In this document: one piece after another, positions 25,704 to 34,461 of the stretch | Layout: every line of letters starts with the position of its first letter | Numbering within the stretch: position 1 is the first letter of the stretch | Assembly: GCA_003577305.1 (NCBI GenBank) | Contig: QEVL01000001.1 | Coordinates: 1-64,000 of the forward strand | Reading direction: 5' to 3' | Length of the DNA stretch: 64,000 bases | Origin: Burkholderiales bacterium | GTDB lineage: Bacteria > Pseudomonadota > Gammaproteobacteria > Burkholderiales > Burkholderiaceae_E | Made by a program: the position numbers and the translations under genes | Notes under the pieces: model-generated | Database searches by the model: none | Told to the model about the DNA's origin: nothing | Seen by the model: only the letters and a program-made list of their open reading frames with translations

Positions 25704-26899
25704 TGCAGCGCCAGCGGCACGAGCACGCCGGCGCGGTATTCGGCAAGCACGCCGGTGCGCTCGACCGCGCGGCCGCCGATCGCCGACAGGCGCAGCCGGC
25801 CGGTCACGCCGTCCAGATCGATCTCGGTACCGTGCTCGAGCAACTGCAGCGCCAGACGGAACGCGTCGATGCCCAGCGCATACAGCTTCTGCAATTCGAG
25901 GTGCATCTCGACGGGCTTCGGGTAGGCCATCACCGAAACGCTGTCGGGCTGCACCTGCCAGGGCATGTCCACGAGGCGCACGCCGTCGAGCTCGGGTGAG
26001 CGCATCAGCGCCGCGGCCTCCGAGCCCTGGACCGCGCCGGTGTTGAGCATCGAGGTGCCATAGATCGTCGCACGGCCTCCCAGCGCGATCAGCAGCGCAC
26101 GCGCCACCGCGGGCGGCGCCCCGACGAAGAACACGTCGGCCTGCAGTCGCGCGACGGCCGAGCGCACGCGCCCGGTGGTGACCGTGTCGATCGTGACCGC
26201 CTGGTAGACGTCGCCGCCGAGTTCGCGCCAGCGCTCGGCGAAGGCAGCCGCGGCACGCCGCCCCAGCGGCGAGGTGTCCTGCACCACGGCGGAGCGCGGT
26301 CGGCGCGCCGCGTTCGCGAGCGACGCCTCGTCCCAGGCGATCGACGCCGCCTGGCGCGCCTCCGATTCGATCGACAGGCCGAAAGTGACCATGTTGGCCG
26401 GCACCGTGCCCTGGTCGGGCTGGTTCAGCGCCAGCGTGAACACCGGCGGCGGCCCGGCGGCGGTCACCAGGTCGACCGCGCTGCGCGTCAGCGGACCGAG
26501 CACCATCGAGAAACCGCGCCGGGCGAGTTCGTCGTAGAGCTGCCTGAGCATCGCCGCGTCTTCGTCGATCTCGACGATCTCCACCGTCACCCTGGCGCCG
26601 TCGCGCTCGTGCGCGGCGCTCACGCCGGCAATCAGCGCCTGCGCCGCGCGCCTGTAGATGCCGTTGTCGGGCGGCACCAGCAGCGCGATTCCGATCGGCC
26701 CCTTGCCGATGAGCCGGCGCTCTTTCGACGCAGTGCCGCGGCTTTCGGGTGCAATCGTGTCGCGACTACCGGGGACGCGCGCGTCGCGATCTTCCGGGCT
26801 GCGCGCGCTTGTCTCGGGCTGGGCGAGCGCGGACAATGCCGGCACCGCAGCGAGCATGGCGCCGGCCAGCGCGATCAGGACGTTGCGGCGAACGGGCAT
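25700..26899 (-). CDS. lpoA: Penicillin-binding protein activator (LpoA-like)
   Basis: This 399-residue exported protein has a signal peptide (residues 1-28, ending ALAQ) and the LppC/LpoA C-terminal domain with a periplasmic-binding-protein fold ([43 protein letters not shown]). LpoA activates PBP1A in E. coli. It lacks the N-terminal TPR domain and no lipobox Cys is seen, so this is a short, probably soluble form. Only 10 bp separate its ATG from that of rsmI on the other strand. Confidence 0.85.
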   Translation of the reverse strand: MPVRRNVLIALAGAMLAAVPALSALAQPETSARSPEDRDARVPGSRDTIAPESRGTASKERRLIGKGPIGIALLVPPDNGIYRRAAQALIAGVSAAHERDGARVTVEIVEIDEDAAMLRQLYDELARRGFSMVLGPLTRSAVDLVTAAGPPPVFTLALNQPDQGTVPANMVTFGLSIESEARQAASIAWDEASLANAARRPRSAVVQDTSPLGRRAAAAFAERWRELGGDVYQAVTIDTVTTGRVRSAVARLQADVFFVGAPPAVARALLIALGGRATIYGTSMLNTGAVQGSEAAALMRSPELDGVRLVDMPWQVQPDSVSVMAYPKPVEMHLELQKLYALGIDAFRLALQLLEHGTEIDLDGVTGRLRLSAIGGRAVERTGVLAEYRAGVLVPLALQ

Positions 26900-26909
26900 C
26901 GCGAACCGG

Positions 26910-27878
26910 ATGACTGAAGATCGGTCTGGCATCGGCGAGGTCGGGACATTATATGTAGTGGCCACGCCGATCGGGCACCTCTCCGATCTCGGTGTTCGCG
27001 CGGCCGAGGTGCTGCGCGAGGTCGACGTGGTCGCGGCCGAGGATACCCGCACCTCGCGGGTGCTGCTCGAACGCATCGGCTCGCACGCGCGCCTGATGGC
27101 GGCACATCGCCACAACGAGCGCGAGGCCGGCGCGAAGATCGTCGCCTTGCTCGCCGAGGGCCGGCGCGTCGCGCTGGTGAGTGACGCCGGCACTCCGGCG
27201 GTGAGCGATCCGGGCGCGCGCATCGTCGCGATGGCGCTGCACGCGGGCCACCGCGTGGTGCCGATCCCGGGACCCAGTGCGCCGATCGCGCTGCTGTCGG
27301 CCTGCGGACTGGTCGAGGGCCCGTTTCACTTCGAGGGTTTCCTGCCCGCGCGCGCGAAGCAGCGCGACGCGCGCCTGGCGACCCTCGCACGCATGCCGCA
27401 CGCGTTCGTGCTGTTCGAGGCGCCGCACCGGATCGCGCGAACGCTGCCCGCGATCGCGGCCGCCTGCGGCGCTGCACGCTGGATCGCGATCGGCCGTGAA
27501 CTGACCAAGCGCTTCGAGGAAGTCCATCTCTGTCGCGCAGGCGAGGCGAGCGCCTGGCTGCAGGCCGACCCGAATCGCGAGCGCGGCGAATACGTGCTCG
27601 TGGTGGCCGCGCCGGACCACGAACCCCTGTGGGGCGACGACGCGATCACCGGCGAACGTAGCGTTCGCACGAGCGCGGCCGAAGCGGACGCGGCAGCGCA
27701 GCGTGCAGGCAGCGCGACGGCCGCCGCGGGCGTGAACGTCGACGCGCAACCGCTGCTGGCCGCGCTGCTCGACGAGTTGCCGCTCAGTCGCGCGGTGAAA
27801 GTGGCCGCGCGCGCCACCGGCCTGCCGCACCGCACGCTCTACCGGCTGGCGCTCGCACTGGAGGCCGCCGGGCGCTGA
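26910..27878 (+). CDS. rsmI: 16S rRNA (cytidine1402-2'-O)-methyltransferase
   Basis: This 322-residue SAM-dependent tetrapyrrole-methylase-fold enzyme modifies C1402 in the ribosomal decoding centre. Motifs are GTLYVVATPIGHLSDL, AEDTRTSRVLL, LVSDAGTPAVSDPG, VPIPGPSA and FYEAP-like LFEAPHRI. A C-terminal extension (after about 240) ends with a helix-turn-helix-like segment (LSRAVKVAARATGLPHRTLYRLAL). It is divergent from lpoA, as in E. coli. Confidence 0.94.
   Translation: MTEDRSGIGEVGTLYVVATPIGHLSDLGVRAAEVLREVDVVAAEDTRTSRVLLERIGSHARLMAAHRHNEREAGAKIVALLAEGRRVALVSDAGTPAVSDPGARIVAMALHAGHRVVPIPGPSAPIALLSACGLVEGPFHFEGFLPARAKQRDARLATLARMPHAFVLFEAPHRIARTLPAIAAACGAARWIAIGRELTKRFEEVHLCRAGEASAWLQADPNRERGEYVLVVAAPDHEPLWGDDAITGERSVRTSAAEADAAAQRAGSATAAAGVNVDAQPLLAALLDELPLSRAVKVAARATGLPHRTLYRLALALEAAGR
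26948..26953 (-). promoter_or_regulatory. -10 box TATAAT for lpoA inside rsmI
   Basis: Perfect TATAAT on the minus strand, lying within codons 13-15 of rsmI and 49 bp before the lpoA ATG. No clear -35. Because the two start codons are only 10 bp apart, the lpoA promoter has to lie inside rsmI. Confidence 0.45.
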
Positions 27879-27911
27879 AGCGGCGCGGCGCGACCCGTCG
27901 GCGGCCCGCGC

Positions 27912-28979
27912 CTACCGGGCCGTCGCAAACGGCCGCAGTTCGGTGCGTGCGCGCACGCGTGCGGCCGCGGCCACCGCGTCCTCGCGGCGCATCCAGGGCC
28001 CGGCCTGCACCTTGTACAGCGCGCCCTCCCGCAGGATGTCGAAGGCCGCGCCGAGAAAGTCGAGCCGGCGCGCCAGATGCGCGGTTGCGCTGCGCGCGTT
28101 CGCGAGCGAACTGTATGCACCGAACTGCAGCCAGAAACCGCGCGCCACCCCGGCCGCGGGTCGCGCCGGCGGTGGCGGCGGCGGCGCCGGCGCTTCGGCT
28201 CGCGTTTCGTCCGCCGCCGGCTGGATCGTCTCGAGCTGCAGGCGCGTGACCTCGCCCGGGTCTGCCGGGGCCGGGGTCGGGGCCGGGGCGGCCGCCGAAA
28301 CCGGTTCCATCGTGAGCGTCAGGGGCGGCACGGGTTCCCGGGACGCCGAAGACGCGGCCGCGAACTGCGTCACGAGCTCGACGTCGACCTCCGCGCTGCC
28401 CGCCTCGACGTAACCGAGCTTCGCGGCGGCGGTGTACGAGAGGTCGATCACCCGATCCTGCAGGAACGGGCCGCGGTCGTTCACGCGCACCACGACGCTG
28501 CGGCCGTTGGACACGTTCGTGACCCGCACGTAGCTGGGAATCGGGAGGGTCGGATGCGCAGCGGTCATCGCGTACATGTCGTAGCGCTCGCCGCTGGAGG
28601 TCGGCTGGCCGTGGTAGCGCCTGCCGTACCACGACGCGATTCCGCGCTGGCGAAACGGCTCGATCTGCGTCATCGGCGTGTACTGCCGGCCGAACACCGA
28701 GTACGGTTGCATCGTCCGCGGCAGCAGCGGCTCGGGTCGCGGTACCGCATCGGGAATCGATGCAAGGTCGACGGGCGGGTTCGCGCCCGGCCCGTCGTCG
28801 AGGTAGTAGGCACCGCGTCGCGCGCTCGGGGCGGCGCTCGGCACGCCCGCGCTGGCCGTGTGGCCCGACGGCTTGACCGCGCCGCCCCCGCCCTGCGGCC
28901 CCGCACAGGCGGCCAGCACCAGGGCCAGCCCCGCGAGGCTCGCCGTGCGGCATCCGCCGCGCATCCGGATGCAGTTCAT
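27912..28979 (-). CDS. rlpA: Septal ring lytic transglycosylase RlpA
   Basis: This 355-residue outer-membrane lipoprotein has a lipobox LAAC (Cys25), the double-psi beta-barrel domain (about 110-200: GIASWYGRRYHGQPTSSGERYDMYAMTAAHPTLP, VRVNDRGPF, IDLSYTAAAKLG) and a C-terminal SPOR domain (about 280-352). In Pseudomonas RlpA cleaves naked glycan strands at the septum. The catalytic Glu and Asp in SGERYD and NDRGPF are present. A Pro/Ala-rich linker joins the domains. It overlaps the upstream gene by 4 bp. Confidence 0.94.
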   Translation of the reverse strand: MNCIRMRGGCRTASLAGLALVLAACAGPQGGGGAVKPSGHTASAGVPSAAPSARRGAYYLDDGPGANPPVDLASIPDAVPRPEPLLPRTMQPYSVFGRQYTPMTQIEPFRQRGIASWYGRRYHGQPTSSGERYDMYAMTAAHPTLPIPSYVRVTNVSNGRSVVVRVNDRGPFLQDRVIDLSYTAAAKLGYVEAGSAEVDVELVTQFAAASSASREPVPPLTLTMEPVSAAAPAPTPAPADPGEVTRLQLETIQPAADETRAEAPAPPPPPPARPAAGVARGFWLQFGAYSSLANARSATAHLARRLDFLGAAFDILREGALYKVQAGPWMRREDAVAAAARVRARTELRPFATAR

Positions 28980-29794
28980 CGTGCTCCTCCGTGACCGGCG
29001 TACGCATCGAGTTCGCGCTCGAGACGTTCGCGGTAGCCCACCAGGTAGTCGAGTCCGTCGATCGCCCGGCTGCCGTACCAGGACGCCATCTCGCCGTCGA
29101 TCGTCGCGCAGTGCGGCACCGGGTCGCGCGAATGCTCCGCCAGCGCCTGGCGCAGCAGCCCGCAATGCCGCTCCTCGAAGCGCCAGGGTTCGGACGAAAG
29201 CAGCACCGCGCGTGCGCGGCTGTCGGCGATCTGCGCCAGGGTCAGCACCGGGTAGCGCGGCTGCGCGGCCTCGATCACCGAGTGCAGCCCGGCGTGCGCC
29301 AGCATGCTGGCGATGAAGGTCTGGCTGCCCACGCTCATCCAGGGATCCTTCCAGATCATGTAGAGCACCGGCAGCGGTTCGAAGCACCGGGCGCGCGCCC
29401 TGGCCAGCGCCTCGCGCAGGCGCAGCGACAAGGCCGCCGCCGCATCGCTCACACCCGGCACCTGCGCGAACTCGGCACCGAACCGGTCGAACAGGGCGAG
29501 GTTGTCCTCGACGACGATCGGGTGCGTCACGATCACCTGCGGCACGAAGCCGGCGAGGCGCTCCACCGTGTCCCGGTCGTTCTCGTCGACGTTCACCACC
29601 AGGTGCGTCGGCGCGAGCGCACGCACGCGCTCGACGTCGACGTCTTTCGTGCCGCCGACCTTCGGCACCTCGCGCAGCGACTCGCGCGGGTGGATGCAGA
29701 AGCCGGTGCGACCGACCAGCTGCTCGCGCAGGCCGAGCGCGCACAGCATCTCCGTGAGGCTCGGCACCAGCGAGACGATGCGCGGGCGCGTCAC
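28976..29794 (-). CDS. Cobalamin-binding-like protein (BtuF/helical-backbone receptor)
   Basis: This 272-residue protein has the helical-backbone metal/cobalamin receptor fold. It has RIVSLVPSLTEMLCALGLREQLVGRTGFCIHP, then VGGTKDVDVERVRALAPTHLVV, a long central helix and LLSSEPWRF. It resembles BtuF, but no signal peptide is present, so it seems cytoplasmic or uses a start further out. Transport genes for vitamin B12 are absent. The exact ligand is unknown. It overlaps rlpA and the SDR gene by 4 bp each. Confidence 0.82.
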   Translation of the reverse strand: MTRPRIVSLVPSLTEMLCALGLREQLVGRTGFCIHPRESLREVPKVGGTKDVDVERVRALAPTHLVVNVDENDRDTVERLAGFVPQVIVTHPIVVEDNLALFDRFGAEFAQVPGVSDAAAALSLRLREALARARARCFEPLPVLYMIWKDPWMSVGSQTFIASMLAHAGLHSVIEAAQPRYPVLTLAQIADSRARAVLLSSEPWRFEERHCGLLRQALAEHSRDPVPHCATIDGEMASWYGSRAIDGLDYLVGYRERLERELDAYAGHGGAR

Positions 29795-30657
29795 CGGCGC
29801 ACCTCGCGCCCTTGCGCACCCGGGTGCGCATCGCAGGCCAGCGGCGTTCCCGCGCGCTCGCCCTGCTCCGCTGCACGTTCCGCACCGCCACCGGCGGCGC
29901 GACGCTTGCGCGGGGCGCGCGCGAACAGGCGATCGAAGAGCCAGTTCGGCAGCAGGCGCAGGCCCAGGGCCACCGCGCCCATCGGCCGCGGAATCACGAG
30001 GTACGAATCCCCGCGTGCGATCGCGTCGAGCGCGCGCCGCGCGAACGCGTCGGCGTCGGTGAGGAAAGGCATCGGGTAGGCGTTGCGCTCGGTCATCGGC
30101 GTGCGGATGTAGCCGGGCGCGATCGTCACCACGCGCACGCCGCTGCCGCGCAATTCGACGCGCAGGCTTTCGAGATACGCGATCGTCGCAGCTTTCGACG
30201 CGCTGTAGGCGCCGGCACCGGGCAGCCCGCGAATGCCCGCGACGCTCGCGATGCCGACCAGCCGGCCGGCGCCGCGCGCGCGCATCCCGGGCACGAACGG
30301 CGCGAAGGTGTCGAACATCCCGGTGACGTTGACGTCGACGATCCTGCGGAATACCGCTGCGTCGGCGGGCTCGCCGGTGAGCGTGCCGGCGCTGATGCCG
30401 GCATTGGCGATCACCACGTCGGGGGGCGCTCCGTCGAGACCGACGAAGTCGGCCGCCGCGCGGGCCAGCGCATCGCGATCGGTCACGTCGAGCCGGTAGC
30501 GATGCACGCTCGCTCCGGCCAGCGCCGCGGCGACCCGCGCGAGTTCGTCCGCACGGCGTGCAGCCAGCCCGATCGTCGAGGCGGGAAAGCGCCGGTGGTA
30601 TTCGCGCGCCAGCGCCTCGCCAATGCCGCCCGAGGCGCCGGTGATGAAGACCTTCAT
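29791..30657 (-). CDS. Short-chain dehydrogenase/reductase
   Basis: This 288-residue classical SDR has the NAD(P)-binding motif TGASGGIG at residues 6-13, the NAG motif in VIANAGIS, the catalytic Ser in IASVAG and YxxxK as YSASKAA. After about residue 250 comes a basic, Ala-rich C-terminal tail without clear function. The substrate is unknown. In this cluster it follows dsbA, an arrangement seen in other betaproteobacteria. The downstream cobalamin-binding gene overlaps by 4 bp. Confidence 0.88.
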   Translation of the reverse strand: MKVFITGASGGIGEALAREYHRRFPASTIGLAARRADELARVAAALAGASVHRYRLDVTDRDALARAAADFVGLDGAPPDVVIANAGISAGTLTGEPADAAVFRRIVDVNVTGMFDTFAPFVPGMRARGAGRLVGIASVAGIRGLPGAGAYSASKAATIAYLESLRVELRGSGVRVVTIAPGYIRTPMTERNAYPMPFLTDADAFARRALDAIARGDSYLVIPRPMGAVALGLRLLPNWLFDRLFARAPRKRRAAGGGAERAAEQGERAGTPLACDAHPGAQGREVRR

Positions 30658-30670
30658 GCCGGCGCGCGCG

Positions 30671-31318
30671 TCACTTCGCGGCTCGGCGCTCCTGCGCGAC
30701 GAGCCAGTCCATCACGCGCAGCGCGCCCTGGTTCGAGCCGGCCATGCTGGGCGAGGTGTAGTACTTGCCGTTGACCGCCATCGCCGGCACCCCGTCGACC
30801 CCATAGGCCTCGGAAACCTGCGCGGCCCGGCGCATCTTCGTGCGCACCGCAAACGACTCCCAGGCATCGACGAACTGCTTGCGATCGACGCCGAACCGCG
30901 ACAGCAACGCAGTCATCCTGTCGACCGTGTCGAGCCGGTCGTTGTCGACGTGGATCGCGTGGAAGATCCTGTCTCCCAGCGCGTCGGCCTTGCCCAGCGC
31001 CTCGAGCGTGTAGTGCAACTGCTGGTGGCGGCGGTCGCCGAACGGCACGTGGATGCGGCGAAACGCGACGTCTGCCGGCAGCTTCTTCACCCAGTCGGTG
31101 AGGAGCGGTTCGAGCGAATTGCAGTGCGGGCAGCCGTACCAGAAGAACTCGATCACCTCGATCTTGCCGGCCGGCGCTTCGGTGGACTGCGGCGGCCTCA
31201 CGAGCCGGTAGTCGCGGCCCTCGCGCGGCGCGTCCTGCGCGGCAGCCTGCCGCGCGAGCGAAGCCGCCACTGCCGCGGTCGCGGCCGCGATCATCCATCG
31301 TCTGCGTGCGTCGATCAT
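30671..31318 (-). CDS. dsbA: Thiol:disulfide interchange protein DsbA
   Basis: This 215-residue periplasmic oxidoreductase has a signal peptide (residues 1-28, AAAQ) and the redox-active CPHC motif (Cys63, Cys66) in FFWYGCPHC, with a cis-Pro in GVDGVPAMAVNG. It introduces disulfides into exported proteins. The ATG at 31318 has GGGAGAGA just upstream; longer frames lack a ribosome site. It lies between the SPOR gene and the SDR gene, transcribed with argS. Confidence 0.94.
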   Translation of the reverse strand: MIDARRRWMIAAATAAVAASLARQAAAQDAPREGRDYRLVRPPQSTEAPAGKIEVIEFFWYGCPHCNSLEPLLTDWVKKLPADVAFRRIHVPFGDRRHQQLHYTLEALGKADALGDRIFHAIHVDNDRLDTVDRMTALLSRFGVDRKQFVDAWESFAVRTKMRRAAQVSEAYGVDGVPAMAVNGKYYTSPSMAGSNQGALRVMDWLVAQERRAAK

Positions 31319-31350
31319 CGTCTCTCCCGGGAAAAGCCGGCCGCGCCGGC

Positions 31351-31917
31351 TCAACGCTGGCGCACGACCGAGGCCTCGATGCCGTTCTCGGCCAGCCTGG
31401 CGCGCGCGCGGTTCATCGTGTCGAGCGCCGCATACGGCCCGATGCGGACACGATACATCGTGTGGCCGTTGACCTCGGCGGTGAGCACCTTGGCCTCGAA
31501 GCCGATCAGCGCGAGCTTGGCCTTCATCGCCTCGGCCTCGGACGACGAACGAAACGCTCCCGCCTGCAGCAGGTAGCTGGCGCGGTCGTCGCCGGCTTCG
31601 GGCGCCGGGACGGACGGAGCCGTGGGCGGTGCCACCGCCACCGCGGGCGGGGCGGCCGGCACGACGGGCTCGGGCGCAGGGCGCGACTTCGAGTAGAGCG
31701 GCGCGTTCGGGTCGGGAGCTTCGGACTGCGACCTCGGCTCGAGCACCTTGTCGGAGGCGCGGTTCGCCTTGTTCACGAACGGCACCGGAGCCCGGGTGAC
31801 GATCATCGCGACCACCACCGCGATCGACAGTCCGAAGATCAGGCCGATCATGAATCCGAGCAGCGTGCCGCCGCGCATGCGCCGCGATCTCGCCGTTACG
31901 ACGGAGTGGGCCATCAC
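31351..31917 (-). CDS. SPOR domain protein (FtsN-like)
   Basis: This 188-residue inner-membrane protein has a basic cytoplasmic N-terminus, one helix (about 20-42: [20 protein letters not shown]), a Pro/Ala-rich periplasmic linker and a C-terminal SPOR domain (about 110-186: [36 protein letters not shown]). The form and position after argS match the FtsN-like proteins of betaproteobacteria. It overlaps argS by 4 bp. Confidence 0.9.
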   Translation of the reverse strand: MMAHSVVTARSRRMRGGTLLGFMIGLIFGLSIAVVVAMIVTRAPVPFVNKANRASDKVLEPRSQSEAPDPNAPLYSKSRPAPEPVVPAAPPAVAVAPPTAPSVPAPEAGDDRASYLLQAGAFRSSSEAEAMKAKLALIGFEAKVLTAEVNGHTMYRVRIGPYAALDTMNRARARLAENGIEASVVRQR

Positions 31918-33683
31918 ATCCTCTCGGGAGCCGACACGCCGATCAGTGCCAGCCCGTTGCGTAGCACCTGGCGGGTTGCGAGCAGCAGCGCCAGACGGGC
32001 GGTTCGCGTGGCCTCGTCGTCGACGAGCACACGCTCCGCATTATAGTAAGAGTGAAGTTCGGCCGCTAAGTCTCTGAGATAGAAAGCAATGGCATGGGGC
32101 GCGAGCTCGTCGACCGCTGACTGGACGGTGTCGGGATAGCTCGCCAGTCGCGCGACCAGCGCGAACTCGCGCGCACCCCCGAGCGCGTCGAGCGCGAGCT
32201 TGCCCGCAGCCGCCGACGCAGCCAGCGCTGCCGCATCGCCGCCCCACTGCGCGAGCACCGAGCAGATGCGCGCATGCGCGTACTGGATGTAATAGACCGG
32301 GTTCTCGTCGGTGCGCGCCAGCGCCAGGTCGACGTCGAAGACGAACTCGCTGTCGGCCTTGCGCGAGACGAGGAAGAAGCGCACCGCGTCGCGGCCGCGT
32401 TGCTCGTCGACGCGCACCTCGTCGCCGTTGCGCACTTCGCCGGTCCAGTTGATCAGGTCGCGCAGCGTCACGTAGGCGCCGGCGCGCTTGGAGATCTTCA
32501 CTTCCTCGCCACCGCGCATCACGGTGACCATCTTGTGCAGCACGTAATCCGGGTAGCCGGACGGAATGCCGATGCCCACCGCCTGAAGGCCGGCGCGCAC
32601 GCGCGCCACCGTTCCGTGGTGGTCCGACCCCTGCACGTTGATTGCGCGCTCGAAGCCGCGCTGCCACTTGGTGACGTGATATGCGACGTCGGGCACGAAG
32701 TAGGTGTAGCCGCCGTCGGACTTGCGCATCACGCGGTCCTTGTCGTCGCCGAATTCGGTCGTGCGCAGCCACAGCGCACCGCCCTCTTCGTAGGTCTTGC
32801 CGGCGCGCGCGAGCGCGTCGACGGTGGCCTGCACGCGCCCGTCTTCGTACAGCGACGACTCCAGGTAATGGTTGTCGAAGCGCACTCCGAACGCGCGCAG
32901 GTCGATGTCCTGCTCATGCCGCAGGTACGCGACCGCGAAGCGACGGATCGCCGCCAGGTCGTCGATGTCTGCGCTGGCGACCACTTCGGCCACGCGTTCG
33001 GCCGACACCGTCTTGCGCGCGAGGTAGTCGGCGGCAATGTCGGCGATGTAGTCACCACGATAGCCATCGGCCGGGAAACGTTCGTCGTCCGGCCCGATGC
33101 CGCGCGCGCGCGCCTGCACCGACAGCGCCAGCTTGTCGATCTGCGCGCCGGCGTCGTTGTAGTAGAACTCGCGCGTGACCTGCCAGCCGTCGGCTTCGAG
33201 CAGCGCCGCCAGCGCGTCGCCGAGCGCTCCCTGGCGTCCGTGGCCGACGTGCAGCGGCCCGGTCGGATTGGCCGAGACGAACTCGACGATCACCCGCCGC
33301 CCGGCGCCGCGCTCGCCGCGGCCGAACGCCGCGCCCTCGCGCAGCACCCGGCCGATCGCCGCGCGCTTGGCGTCGGCCCGCAGGCGCAGGTTGATGAAGC
33401 CCGGCCCGGCGACTTCGAGCGACTCGAGCAGGGGCCCGGCGGCTGCTTCCCGGTCGAGTTCCTCGACCGCCGCTTTCAGGCGCTCGGCGATCTGGCGCGG
33501 ACTGGCCTTCATCGGCCGCGCCAGCTGCATCGCGAGGTTGCAGGCGAGGTCGCCGTGGCCGGCCTGCCGCGGGCGCTCGAGCTCGATCGCCGGAAGCGCC
33601 GCCTGCACGCCCGACGTGGCCAGCAGCCGTTCGGCCGCGGCGCCGAACAGCGCCGCCAACCGCGATTTGTGTTCCGCTAACAT
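31914..33683 (-). CDS. argS: Arginyl-tRNA synthetase
   Basis: This 589-residue class I synthetase has the Arg-specific N-terminal domain, the HIGH motif as HVGH in [13 protein letters not shown], and the KMSKS-like loop as KISKRAG. The C-terminal DALR anticodon domain contains the typical AELHSYYN and [21 protein letters not shown]. The ATG at 33683 is chosen; the frame runs on upstream but without conserved sequence. Its -10 box lies only 8 nt upstream. Confidence 0.96.
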   Translation of the reverse strand: MLAEHKSRLAALFGAAAERLLATSGVQAALPAIELERPRQAGHGDLACNLAMQLARPMKASPRQIAERLKAAVEELDREAAAGPLLESLEVAGPGFINLRLRADAKRAAIGRVLREGAAFGRGERGAGRRVIVEFVSANPTGPLHVGHGRQGALGDALAALLEADGWQVTREFYYNDAGAQIDKLALSVQARARGIGPDDERFPADGYRGDYIADIAADYLARKTVSAERVAEVVASADIDDLAAIRRFAVAYLRHEQDIDLRAFGVRFDNHYLESSLYEDGRVQATVDALARAGKTYEEGGALWLRTTEFGDDKDRVMRKSDGGYTYFVPDVAYHVTKWQRGFERAINVQGSDHHGTVARVRAGLQAVGIGIPSGYPDYVLHKMVTVMRGGEEVKISKRAGAYVTLRDLINWTGEVRNGDEVRVDEQRGRDAVRFFLVSRKADSEFVFDVDLALARTDENPVYYIQYAHARICSVLAQWGGDAAALAASAAAGKLALDALGGAREFALVARLASYPDTVQSAVDELAPHAIAFYLRDLAAELHSYYNAERVLVDDEATRTARLALLLATRQVLRNGLALIGVSAPERM

Positions 33684-33691
33684 GGCCCGGC

Positions 33692-33697
33692 ATTGTA
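33692..33697 (-). promoter_or_regulatory. -10 box TACAAT before argS
   Basis: TACAAT on the minus strand ends 8 nt before the argS ATG. A transcript would start within about 2 nt of the start codon, and no ribosome site is visible. A leaderless or nearly leaderless argS mRNA is inferred. Confidence 0.45.
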
Positions 33698-33730
33698 CTT
33701 TGGGGGAACTCCCCGCCACCGGAACCCGCG

Positions 33731-34411
33731 ATGCCGCTCCAGCTCCACTGCGCGATCGAACTCGACCACCTGGTGGTCGCGTGCGCCACGCTCGTGCAGG
33801 GCGATGCGTGGCTGCGCGAACTCGCCGGCGTGCCCTCGGCGCCCGGCGGCAGCCACCCCGGCTGGGGCACCCACAACCGCCTGCTGCGGCTCGACGCCCG
33901 CACCTACCTCGAACTGATCGCACCCGATCCGGCGCAGGCCGAGCCGGCGCTGCCGCGCCCCTTCGGCCTGGACGACCCGGCGCTGCGCGAGCGCATCGCC
34001 GAGCGGCCGCGGCTGGTGCACTACGTCTGCCGCGTGCCGGCACTCGAGGCGATCGCCGGGCTCGATCCCGGCTACGATCCCGGCCCGATCGTGTCCATGA
34101 CGCGCGGCGCGCTCTCCTGGCGCATCACCATGCCGCAGGACGCGGCGAGCGCGGCGCGGCGCTGGAGCGAAACCGGCCGGCTGCAGCCGACGCTGATCGA
34201 ATGGGCCGGTGGCGCGGCACCCGGGCGGCACCCGGTCGACACGCTCGCCGCTTCCGGCGTGACGCTGGCGCGGTTGCGCCTGTGCGTGCCACCCGATCTC
34301 GCGCTGCCCGCTGCGCTGCGCGAAGACCCGCGCGTGACCCGCGTCGATGCCTCGCGTCCGGCGCTGGGCGCGGAGTTGTCGACGCCGCGCGGCTGGCGAC
34401 TGATCGCCTGA
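33731..34411 (+). CDS. VOC/glyoxalase-like domain protein
   Basis: This 226-residue soluble protein belongs to the glyoxalase-like domain family (PF13468 type), with [19 protein letters not shown] at the start, [19 protein letters not shown] and a second half that repeats the fold less clearly. VOC proteins bind a metal and act as dioxygenases, isomerases or resistance proteins; no specific function can be given. It is divergent from argS across 47 bp. Confidence 0.85.
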   Translation: MPLQLHCAIELDHLVVACATLVQGDAWLRELAGVPSAPGGSHPGWGTHNRLLRLDARTYLELIAPDPAQAEPALPRPFGLDDPALRERIAERPRLVHYVCRVPALEAIAGLDPGYDPGPIVSMTRGALSWRITMPQDAASAARRWSETGRLQPTLIEWAGGAAPGRHPVDTLAASGVTLARLRLCVPPDLALPAALREDPRVTRVDASRPALGAELSTPRGWRLIA

Positions 34412-34461
34412 GCGCAGCGGCGCTGACGCCACGCCGCGCTGCCGGTTCGTTCGCTCGCTCT

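Noticed and set aside
32040-32045. TATAAT on the minus strand near the end of argS
   Set aside because: It lies inside conserved argS codons, about 120 bp before the SPOR start, with no -35. The SPOR gene overlaps argS and is probably co-transcribed.
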